From Primulina eburnea (Eukaryota; Streptophyta; Magnoliopsida; Lamiales; Gesneriaceae), in contig NC_133101.1 of NCBI RefSeq assembly GCF_022965805.1, positions 13,859,054-13,923,053 of the forward strand: 64,000 nucleotides of DNA. Reading direction: 5' to 3'. The translations under genes were made by a program, and so were the position numbers. This document shows positions 1 to 8,423 of the stretch, piece after piece. The notes under the pieces were generated by a model. It was not told the origin of the DNA, did no database searches, and worked only from the letters and a program-made list of their open reading frames with translations. Every line of letters begins with the position of its first letter. The stretch's first letter is position 1.

Positions 1-1144
1 ACTTATGACGCTTAACAAATCGTGCAGAAATGAATGAATGGGATGCTCCGGTATCAATAAGAACAAAAGCAGGAATACCGCATAAACAAAAAGTACCTGC
101 TATGACTCTCCCTGTCTCATCTGCAGCCTGATCCTGATTCAGCGCAAATACCTGACCTTGGGCACGAGGTCGAAGATTTGAACTGCCCACTGCCTGACCC
201 TGCATCCTCTTCTGAACAGTCACCTGAGATCCGGAACCAGATCCTGCTCCACCTCGCAACTGTGGACAATTTTTCTTAAGATGGCCCATCTCTCCGCACT
301 GAAAACAAGCTCCTGCGGCTGATCGACACTGCTCAGATGGATGGTTCTTCCCACAATGCACACAAGAACCCTTCTGCTTACCAAAGCGAAAAACACCGCT
401 AGACCGAGATCCAGATCCAGAAGAAGAAGAAGAACCTGACTTCTTGAAAGACTGAGATCGAGGGCTCAAGGTACTCGGAGGTCTAGAAGAAAGAATAGCC
501 CTACCACGTTGGAGACTGATCTCTGCCTGGCGACACCGGTTCACTAGCCCATCATAAGAAGTAGGATTATCACAGACTGTGACTCGATCAAAGATCTCCT
601 GGTTAAGACCCTGAAGGAAATGGTCGTACTTGGCCTCAGGACTGCCACTAATATGAGGAGCAAAGGGCAACAACTCGAAGAACTTCTGCTGATATGCATC
701 AACAGACATACTCCCCTGCTTAAGATTCAGAAGTTCAATCGTCTTTGCCTGACGAAGGGCTGGAGGAAAGTATAGCTGCATAAAAGCTGCACGGAAATCA
801 GCCCAAGTCACCCTACCCCGAGACTGGACTATCGGCGCAGAAGTCGATCGCCACCACTTACGCGCACGGCCCTCGAGAAGAAAACTAAGGGTCTCCATCT
901 GCTGCTCTTCGGTGCACTGGAATGCACGGAAACAACTCTCCATGCGCTCTATCCAATCCTCAGCAACATCGGGAGTCTCACCACCGACTAAAGGCTTAGG
1001 TCCCAACTGAATGAAACGGTGCATCTCAAAACGCCTAGGGTCATCACGACGATGACGATGTTCACGACGACGCCTACGATCGTCCTGGTCACCCCAACGA
1101 CCTACACTCCCCTGACTACTCTCATCACCACGGTGGTCAGCCAT
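1..1144 (-). CDS. Ty3/Gypsy gag with start of protease, R1 element, partial
   Basis: This frame is open from an ATG at 1144 to the window edge, about 381 codons with no stop, and it continues outside. Gag forms the virus-like particle of the element. The capsid-like core (residues about 60-200) contains the segment LYFPPALRQAKTIELL typical of plant Gypsy gag. A Ser-rich linker follows, then two zinc-knuckle motifs: CHCGKNHPSEQC near residue 261 and CFQCGEMGHLKKNC near residue 280. The aspartic protease site DTGASHS begins near residue 365. The start is the first ATG after the primer binding site at 1229-1241, and the MADHRGDESS start is typical of such gags. The element lies inside R2. I see no lesion in this part. 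Confidence 0.85.
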   Translation of the reverse strand, partial: MADHRGDESSQGSVGRWGDQDDRRRRREHRHRRDDPRRFEMHRFIQLGPKPLVGGETPDVAEDWIERMESCFRAFQCTEEQQMETLSFLLEGRARKWWRSTSAPIVQSRGRVTWADFRAAFMQLYFPPALRQAKTIELLNLKQGSMSVDAYQQKFFELLPFAPHISGSPEAKYDHFLQGLNQEIFDRVTVCDNPTSYDGLVNRCRQAEISLQRGRAILSSRPPSTLSPRSQSFKKSGSSSSSGSGSRSSGVFRFGKQKGSCVHCGKNHPSEQCRSAAGACFQCGEMGHLKKNCPQLRGGAGSGSGSQVTVQKRMQGQAVGSSNLRPRAQGQVFALNQDQAADETGRVIAGTFCLCGIPAFVLIDTGASHSFISARFVKRHK

Positions 1145-1228
1145 CGCTACAAGATAGAATGGGGAAAATATGGTAAAATGGTCAACGGAAATCCCAAAAC
1201 AAAATCTATATTCCCAAAATCATAAGCA

Positions 1229-1241
1229 TGCTCTGATACCA
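1229..1241 (-). other. Primer binding site of R1 (initiator-Met tRNA)
   Basis: Read on the minus strand this is TGGTATCAGAGCA, complementary to the 3' end of plant initiator tRNA-Met. It lies three bases from the LTR border at 1245, on the side facing gag, and so fixes the minus orientation of R1. Confidence 0.85.
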
Positions 1242-1244
1242 TAA

Positions 1245-2598
1245 TGTAGTGACCCGTTCCAGAATCACCTACTAATCAAGAACTAAGCATGCAATTAACT
1301 TAATTAATAACAATGAGAGATAAACGCGGAAAAGGCCAATTAACGAAAGTTATACAACCCAATCGGAATCCAGAATACTCAAACTAAACTGAAAATATCT
1401 GATACAACCATATCGAAATAGAACAGTAATGAAGAACTAACTCAACCGTCTACTCCACGTCCTCCTCGACCTCCTCCTGAGCCATCCAACCTGAGGCCTG
1501 CCCCGTGGGAATGGGGTGTCCAAGATAAACAAAACCGAGGACGTGAGCGATAAGAACGCCCAGTACAAAAGTATGAGTATACAAACCTATATGAAATGCA
1601 CATGTTATGATATGATACCAGGGTAGTCAAGGAACAGGAGTCACAAAAGATCTCAAAATGCTCAGTCTAGAGGCGCCAAGTGGATAGTGCCGCGCGGTAC
1701 TCCTCTGGGTCACTGCATCCACTACAAGATCAGACGTGGACCTAAAATGTCCCGGATCACCGAAGCCCTCCGGACCCGTCGGCCACTGTGTACTCTCGGT
1801 GTCCATGCGTCCACAAGACAGGGCTGAGCGGCCCCACAAGATATAGCTTATCTCGAAAGAGATACAGCTCAACAGCAAAGGCTATCTCGAAGGAGATACG
1901 GCTCAACATGAAATGCAACATGCATCATAAAGCGTGACATAATAGCATGCATCATATGACATATATCAATGCAGCAAATAATCATGCAACACATATATGA
2001 ATGTATACTCAACCAGGATATCTCGGATAGTACTTTCGTACCTCACACCAGCAGATCCTAGCGATAAGCCCTATCAACAAGCCTGCGTCCGTAGACAGCC
2101 CACTGATGCCACTAGCTCCCAACTAGAGCACAGCTCCGCTACAACACCAGTAGCTCCCTGCTAGTGCCTGAACCTCGGAAAAAGCCTAGAAACCCGACAG
2201 AAACGACTGAAACACTCTGGAATGCTCGGAAATGGCGAGTCACAAATGAAATCTTGCACCTCTATTTATAGCCAACGATCGGACGATCCGATCCACTTCG
2301 GAAGATCCGATCACTACACTTCGGACGCTCCGAACCCTGATCGGACGCTCCGAACCCTGCATGTCTTCCACGAGTCCAGCCACCTGTCTCGGACGATCCG
2401 AACCCTGATCGGACGATCCGAACCCTTCCACGTGTCAAGCCACCTGTCTCAGACGATCCCACCTGTCTCGGACGATCCGAACCCTCTTCGGATGATCCGA
2501 ACCCTCTTCGGACGATCCGAACCTGGTTCGGTCCTTCCGATCCCACCGAAACATAATAAATCCAATAATTAACTCAAATTAGGTATCGGGATACTACA
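1245..2598 (-). mobile_element. 5' LTR of Gypsy element R1
   Basis: A 1354-bp LTR whose ends form a six-base inverted match (TGTAGT at 1245, ACTACA ending at 2598). It lies directly beyond the R1 primer binding site. The base after it (2599) resumes the gag frame of another element, R2, so R1 is nested in R2. Only this LTR is in the window; the other lies to the left, so the expected target duplication (CTGAG, 2599-2603) cannot be confirmed. In the minus orientation, U3 is at the high-coordinate end. Confidence 0.8.
2278..2540. repeat. Array of about 10 short palindromes in U3 of R1
   Basis: About ten copies of TCGGACGATCCGA and close variants (centre GAC, GCT, AAG or ATG), often followed by ACCCT. 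Each unit is a five-base dyad around a three-base centre. Spacing is irregular, about 18-50 bases, with some longer duplications containing CACCTGTCTC. The array begins about 60 bp from the U3 start of the LTR. The open frames over it on both strands are by-products of the repeat. Confidence 0.85.
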
Positions 2599-2693
2599 CT
2601 GAGGTTCACTCTGGGTGGTGGCGGTGGTGGTGGATTATCGTTTTGGTTGGCGTCCCGAGCGTTACGATTGTTTCGGGGTGGTCTGCCTGCCAT
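2599..2693 (-). pseudogene. N-terminus of R2 gag, cut by R1 insertion
   Basis: An ATG at 2693 opens a frame beginning MAGRPPRNNR and continuing through an Asn-rich stretch and seven prolines. It is interrupted after about 32 codons by the R1 LTR border at 2598/2599. This is an N-terminal extension like those seen on Gypsy gag proteins. The remainder of R2 should lie left of R1, outside the window. Family assignment is moderate because the capsid core is not visible. Confidence 0.6.
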
Positions 2694-2852
2694 TTCCTAT
2701 AAACAGGTATTTTATTAATTTGTTTGTCACAATATTTAATCAAAATAATTTCATTAAATTGTAAAAATTTTCATACAACCAATGTTTTCAAAACGAATGA
2801 TTAATCAAATATTCCTAGATACAATCAAAGTCTATTCTATAACTTTCTTTCT

Positions 2853-3410
2853 CTATTCGTCTATTACTTCTCCGTCCCCTACTGCTTCATTAATTTCTTC
2901 TTCCACAGGGTTTTCTTCCAATTGCTCCATGAGTTTTTCCATGTTGACCATCTCATTTTGTAGATGCTCGATGTAATTCTGCAGTTGCGTGTTGTGGTGA
3001 TCAAGGTTGTTCACTTGGTCTTGCAGTTCTTGTATTGTTGATTGGCTTACTTTCTCATCGATTTCTTGTTCCCCAATCTTTTCCTCAAGACGATGTTGAA
3101 TACTGAGAAGGCCATCACTCCGGATTTGGAGCGTAAGAATCCTATCTTGCGCTTTCTTCAGTTCTTGTTTGGTGATCTCATGATGACGTTCCGACTCTAG
3201 ATGATAAGCAGCGTAACGTCTGACGTCATCGCGTAATTTATTTTCTTCAACTCTGGCTTCCCGAACGTCTTCTCCCATATATATATTGTTTCCATCCAAC
3301 TGGAAGTTATCTCTTTCTAGTTTCTCATTCCTTTCTTTCAGTATTTTAATTTCCATCTCTTGCTTCTGAAGTTGACTTTGAAGTTCATTTATAATGTTTT
3401 GGTGATCCAT
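2853..3410 (-). CDS. Coiled-coil protein of R2, second accessory frame before gag
   Basis: A 185-residue frame starting MDHQNIINELQ. Nearly the whole protein is heptad-like coiled coil (runs such as LQSQLQKQEMEIKILKE), and it ends in an acidic tail (EENPVEEEINEA onward). I see no signal peptide, membrane segment or zinc motif, and I do not recognise the family. It lies downstream of another coiled-coil frame (3566-4069) and upstream of the R2 gag start (2693), all on the minus strand and inside the same retroelement. The C-terminal design (coiled coil, then acidic tail) matches the neighbouring frame, so the two could be diverged paralogues. Function is unknown; a homo- or hetero-oligomer is plausible. 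It has no stops despite lying in an old nested element. Confidence 0.6.
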   Translation of the reverse strand: MDHQNIINELQSQLQKQEMEIKILKERNEKLERDNFQLDGNNIYMGEDVREARVEENKLRDDVRRYAAYHLESERHHEITKQELKKAQDRILTLQIRSDGLLSIQHRLEEKIGEQEIDEKVSQSTIQELQDQVNNLDHHNTQLQNYIEHLQNEMVNMEKLMEQLEENPVEEEINEAVGDGEVIDE

Positions 3411-3565
3411 GTAGTGTTCCTAAAAAAAACATTTTCATAGATAAGATATTTGTCAAATTTTAAATATGCAATAATAGAAAGTTTCAAAATAATTTGGTAC
3501 ACATAATATTTTTCTCAGTCACAATTTTATTACAATCCAAATATTCTATTATAAAAATTTGTAAT

Positions 3566-4069
3566 TTAATCGAACATATCTCCACCGTCGCTATCACTGT
3601 CGCTCTCGACTCCATCTATCTCCATGGGTGCTATCTCCTCATCCTCCATGTTTTCTATCACTGAATGCAGGTAGTTATTCTGGTCTTGGAGCCGATCCAT
3701 AGTGCCGTGGAGCTTCGAAATATACCGATCCTGCATGGCGATATACTCCTCCTGGCGCTGACGGGCCTGAGCAGCACGTCCTCGTTCTGTCTTTACTCTC
3801 TCCAATAAATCCCTGTTCAGTGAAGCCAAGTGCGTAATGCGTGCGGAGTCGGTCGGTATCTGCAGTAGTTGGCTCTCAGCCAAGTTTAGATGATGGGACA
3901 GTCGCTGTACATCGACCTCCAGTATGTGTCTACTCTCAACAATCTCTTGTTTCTCCAGCTTTTCCTTGGCCAATTGTGCCTTCAAAGTTGCAATCTCCCT
4001 ATCTTGGTTATCTATCGTAAGTTGGCGCATACGAAGGGCAGCCTGAGCGCGTGTACGTGGAGCGGCCAT
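3566..4069 (-). CDS. Coiled-coil protein of R2, first accessory frame before gag
   Basis: A 167-residue frame starting MAAPRTRAQAALRMRQ. After a basic start it is predicted coiled coil (residues about 15-140, for example REIATLKAQLAKEKLEKQE), ending in an acidic tail (GVESDSDSDGGD). It is the first long frame after the R2 primer binding site at 4329-4341, about 260 bp away. It is not gag, protease or any domain I know. Some Gypsy lineages, such as Ogre, are known to carry an extra frame before gag; two consecutive coiled-coil frames in a Met-tRNA-primed element is not a layout I recognise. Independent capture of a host coiled-coil gene is an alternative. Confidence 0.6.
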   Translation of the reverse strand: MAAPRTRAQAALRMRQLTIDNQDREIATLKAQLAKEKLEKQEIVESRHILEVDVQRLSHHLNLAESQLLQIPTDSARITHLASLNRDLLERVKTERGRAAQARQRQEEYIAMQDRYISKLHGTMDRLQDQNNYLHSVIENMEDEEIAPMEIDGVESDSDSDGGDMFD

Positions 4070-4328
4070 ATCCTAGGATGAAATGGAAATAAATCATCAG
4101 AATCGTATAAAAGATAGGAAGGCACAAAGCACAAATAGTAGAAACAAAGTTGTCGTGGAATTTTCAATAATAAAGATTTTCGGAATGACTGACTGAAAGG
4201 ATATTTTTTTTTTTTGGAGCTGTTCGAAATTTTAGGGAACAGATGAAAGTTGGGTTCAGATTGGGATGCACTAGGCTTTTGCCGTCAAATTTTGTATGTC
4301 AAAATCCCAGCGGGATTATGAACCTGAC

Positions 4329-4341
4329 GGCTCTGATACCA
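4329..4341 (-). other. Primer binding site of R2 (initiator-Met tRNA)
   Basis: The minus strand reads TGGTATCAGAGCC, complementary to the initiator tRNA-Met 3' end. It lies six bases from the LTR border at 4348. Confidence 0.85.
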
Positions 4342-4347
4342 CTTAAA

Positions 4348-5970
4348 TGTCACGCCCCGAGTACGAAGCATCGGTGACATCCGGCATTGTTTAACAATTA
4401 AATTGAAAACAATAAAGCCTCGTATCAAATTCAAACCAGTCTTTTTCATAAAATAATATTGTCTTTACAATGATAATGGAACGAAGGTTACATCAACGTT
4501 TTCATAAACGAAATATGACAAAACAATAATTTGAAACTTATTCTTGATCACTGATTCACCAACCCCAGAATGCATCCTGCTCCTCTTCATTTACTTGCTC
4601 TTCATCCTTATCTGAAATTTGTAAGGGGTGAGTGTTTTTGGGAAACACTCAGCAAGTGGGGGTCGATCGATTTCCAATGATACATATAGATCTTAATCCT
4701 TAAAACATTTTTTTATCAACTTTCAAAACTTATAACAGTTAACTTATCATATCGAAACGAACAATTATAACAGATCAGATTTTACAGAATGGTTCAGAAA
4801 CAGATCAGATCAGATCATATACAGAACATAACAGATCGGAACAAAAAGAACACTGTTACTCATCTCATTTCCATGGTCAAATTGTCCTCAATATGCTAGT
4901 CCTCTAAGGGGCCAGACAGAACATGGTTTTATACCCACCAATGGGGGCCAGACAAAACATGGTTTTATACCCACCAATGGGGGCCAGACAGAACTACAAT
5001 TCTCGTCCCATTTCCAATTCGACTCGTAACAGTGCAACAAAATTCAGAAGTCATAGACAGAACTTTTCAGATATTCGGATTTTGGAGTTTTCATACTAAC
5101 ACAGCGAAATCAAGAAATTCGAAGTACAGAAGAGAACACATAATCGATCGAAATTTTAAATAAAGCATACTGATATTTTCAAAAATCAGGACACACCAAC
5201 ATGCATGTCACATTATTTATATCAAGGTTTGAAAATACAAACGAAGTACATATTCAAAAGCCCACTTACTTGATTTTTTTGTAGAAGGATTTCGAAACTT
5301 GTAATCTTTGATACAACTTTTCTCCCGAAATTTCTGCAGCACTTCGACGTATTTTTCAAAAAATACTGCTTTCACTTTGACAGTATGATGATGCAAAATC
5401 TCCAGCACTTCAATCGCACGAGCTTCTTTTCTTCCTTGAAATTTCGGCCGAGTGGTTTGAGAAGGGGGGGAAAGCCGAAATTTTGAGGTTTTCTTGGGAT
5501 AACTTTTTCTATCACCCTAGAGTCTTATTTATAGAGAATCCCTTGCCCCTTTGCCTCCCCTTAGCCGTCCCCTTGGCCTCCAAGAAATGGAGTAATGGTG
5601 GTCAAAGGTTATTAAATCATCAAGCTCCATACCAAGAATCAAAAGCCATTTCTTGCATCATAATTGTGTCTTGATCTCCTAGCTCATCCCTTAGCTCCAC
5701 CATGGATTTCCTCAAAGGTTATTTCTTGCACCATGATCTTGTCTAAACCTTTAGCTCTCATTTTAGGACAAACATGGTTGAGCTTCCTTGAGCTGAAAGA
5801 TTCCGTCTTTGAGCTGGGGTTTTACTCCTCTCATGAAAACTCTTTGATGGACATGATCAGTTGCAGCTTGGCCTCCCGTTGAGTCTCTTCTCGAACTTTG
5901 AAACCACTTCCTCGAGTTACACTAACTGAAAATCTTATTTACTTTGGATCGAAAATATCGGGTTCTCACA
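4348..5970 (-). mobile_element. 5' LTR of Gypsy element R2
   Basis: A 1623-bp LTR starting TGTCACGCCCCGAG and ending GGTTCTCACA. The right border is exact: the sequence from 5971 on (TTTAATATCTGTTG) is continuous with the WD40-gene intron, and copy B at 28879 shows the same intron without the insertion. The expected target duplication is therefore TTTAA (5971-5975). A diverged LTR of the same family lies at 14445 onward; both carry GGGAAACACTCAGCAAGTGGGG. Confidence 0.85.
4908..4993. repeat. 36-bp tandem repeat inside the R2 LTR
   Basis: About 2.4 copies of a 36-bp unit beginning GGGGCCAGACAGAACATGG. The related LTR at 14445 onward has a diverged tandem repeat of roughly 40 bp at the matching place (about 14940-15015), so the repeat predates the split of the two copies. 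Confidence 0.8.
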
Positions 5971-6052
5971 TTTAATATCTGTTGAACTAACACTCCCTTA
6001 ATACTAAAATTCATATTTATATCAATAAAAAACTTCCTTCAATATTTATTAC

Positions 6053-8274
6053 TTGGCTGCAGCTGTACAAGCAGAGTCCATCAAAAGCCCAAGCTAAACC
6101 AGTGACCTGATTGTTATTTTTCAAGATAAATCATATGCCATTCCATATGCCAAAAAAGGTGTTGGGAACTTACAATGTGGTTATGCGCACTATAACAGCC
6201 AATTATTTCAAATTCATGGCTGGTCATATTCATGGTCCACACTTCAAATGATCCGGATCCTTTACCAATAGCCAGGAACAAATTTAGTGGTGTTTGCACG
6301 GGGCAGTAAATGAAAGTATGGAGACATGTGGTGAATCAACAGTAATAACCTAATTACACGAGCAATCACAAGTTCCAAAATAAGATATAATCAAAGTAGC
6401 TGGTCTAAATTTTTAAAGGATGAGTAGCAGACTTTTAGCAGGATATGCTGACCTAGCAAAGAAAATGAAGCATGAATAGTTTCAGATGACTTCAGCAGTT
6501 CCTTAATATTCACCAGCCAAATCTTCACTCTATAAACAAAAAGAAGAGGAATGTAACAAAATTAAATGTTATAATCAAATAAAAGGTAAACGTTATATGT
6601 ATGTGTGTGTATAATTCAGTAGTTCTAACCCATGTCAAGGAAATAAGCTAGACTTTTGGCTTCAAAAACAGAAAAAAGTTAATTAGTTACTAACCTCCCA
6701 TTAGAACTTCCCGTCGCTAAAAGAAGTTGAGGTTTTGAAATTTCAGAGCCATATAAAGCCCAGCAAATAGATGTGATGCATGTATCATGTGCCTTGAGAA
6801 AGCCACCATTTGATGCTTTACATGGGAGTTCAGGGGTAATAATGGAATAACTCTCTGGTGCATCAATTCTCCAGAATGAAATTAGACCACATTTCAATCC
6901 AGTAGCAAGAATAGAGCAGCAGCCCGAGGAGTTATGAGGAATAGAAACCCAACATTCAGATGTCCTCAGAATCGGTGACCAAGGCACAATAAGGGGTGTC
7001 AGCATTGCATTGCGAGAAGCATATTGTTGTGTCGTTATTAGTTGAACATTGCATTCTTTCATCTTCAGAGGTGTCCCTTCAGAAACAGATATGGTAATAA
7101 TTTCCCATGTATTGTTTTCTTTTACATTGTCAAGTTTTTTTGCAGCAACCTAATAAAAATAGCAACACATTCAATGTAATGGCATATATCAAATGCACAA
7201 CTTTTCAAATTGAAAGCAGATCATGTAGCTGCTTTGAAGCTGATTTAGCTGTCTCCTTCGTTTTTTTTCCTTTCTTAAACTAGATACAGGTGGCTCATTA
7301 GGGTATTCAGATTCTGCATTATCTCGACTCCCTATGATCTGTATAATGAAAAAACCCCAAGAATAGTTGGAATTCATATCATTAATTGTTATGTCATCAA
7401 GAATATTTCATCTAGAAAAGTATATGGGGATATGCAAGAAATGTTAATCAGCAAAAAGTTGAAAGATAGAACCAACTCACATCTAAACTTTCTGAAGATA
7501 TAATTTGAGACTCTCCGAAATTGATCTTGGAAAGATAATTATACATCATCTCTGATATGTCCATAACCTAGAAAATTTCAGATTATAACTTTAGCAAATG
7601 TGTGAAAAACAAACATTAAATTTAGGAATCACAGATAACATACTAGATTCCAAATTCATGACATTTATTATGCATAAGCAAAAAAACCGTAAATACTATG
7701 AAATTCTTTTTGAAAGAAATGTTGATTAGGTATTGCCTCTCCAAACATAAACAAAGCTTCCAGTACTAACACAACAAACTGATAAGCATGCTATTCAGAA
7801 ATATTATTACATTATATGCAGTCAATTGATTTAGTAGTTGTCTTTCCTAAGTCATGGGATCAGATCCCATCAGATGGATCATAGAATACTGGACTCAGAA
7901 TCAGTGGTCACTGATTCTTGTTCATGTCAGTTCATGGTTAATAATGTCATCTGCATAATCCTCACACTAACAGAATCACTTGACAGCCCAAAATTCTTGA
8001 TCAACTAAAAACTCAGCTAGAACAGATTGAATGCCAGGATACTTCTGAACTTGAGCAATTTCAATGTTGAGACTCAAATGCTATACATCGTATCAGTAAA
8101 ATTGCATCAAAGAAATTCAATACTAAAATCAGCAAACTTTGAAAAGTTAACAATTACCAGGATCGTAATGAGGCTACCAGAAGCGACCGCCACCAGATTC
8201 TCTTCGGACCAAGCAACAGCGTTCGGATAACAAGGCGCTGATACGAGCACTACTGCTTGGAAGCGGGAAGACAT
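6053..8274 (-). pseudogene. WD40 protein gene (TFIIIC90-like), copy A, broken
   Basis: Exons by comparison with copy B: exon 1 8158-8274 (begins MSSRFQA, PNAVAWSEENLVAVASG), exon 5 7481-7567, exon 6 7229-7338, exon 7 6695-7149 (WD-type segment LLLATGSSNGR), exon 8 6453-6529, exon 9 6174-6349, exon 10 6053-6106. The protein resembles plant WD40 proteins related to the 90-kDa subunit of TFIIIC, which recruits RNA polymerase III. Lesions: exons 2-4 deleted (junction near 7778), exon 6 donor changed (CAG followed by CT instead of GT), 5 bp lost from exon 8, 1 bp lost from exon 9 near 6300 giving an early stop, and element R2 inserted in intron 10. Exons 11 onward lie left of R2, outside the window. 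Family assignment is from memory and moderate. Confidence 0.75.
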
Positions 8275-8346
8275 TGTTGAAGAGAATTGAAACAGAAAGC
8301 AGAGCGGAGTTTTATTATTTTGGAGTGAAGCTGATTCGATGATTCG

Positions 8347-8423
8347 ACCTAATTTGTGAAATAGCTCGAATAGTCCAAATCGAATTACACCATATAACCT
8401 AATTTGTGAAATAGCTCGAATAG
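8347..8423. repeat. 51-bp-period partial tandem duplication upstream of copy A
   Basis: A 26-base stretch beginning CCTAATTTGTGAAATAGC occurs at 8347-8372 and again at 8398-8423. Copy B has it once (about 32459-32485, with one change). The second copy abuts the insertion that follows. Confidence 0.75.

Noticed and set aside
1229..1241. tRNA-Met-like sequence at this and the other primer sites (4329, 25069, 46134, 57502)
   Set aside because: Only the 12-14 bases complementary to the tRNA 3' end are present beside LTR borders; these are primer binding sites, not tRNA genes.
2222..2572. Open frames over the R1 U3 region, including one of 116 codons
   Set aside because: They are by-products of the TCGGACGATCCGA array within an LTR.
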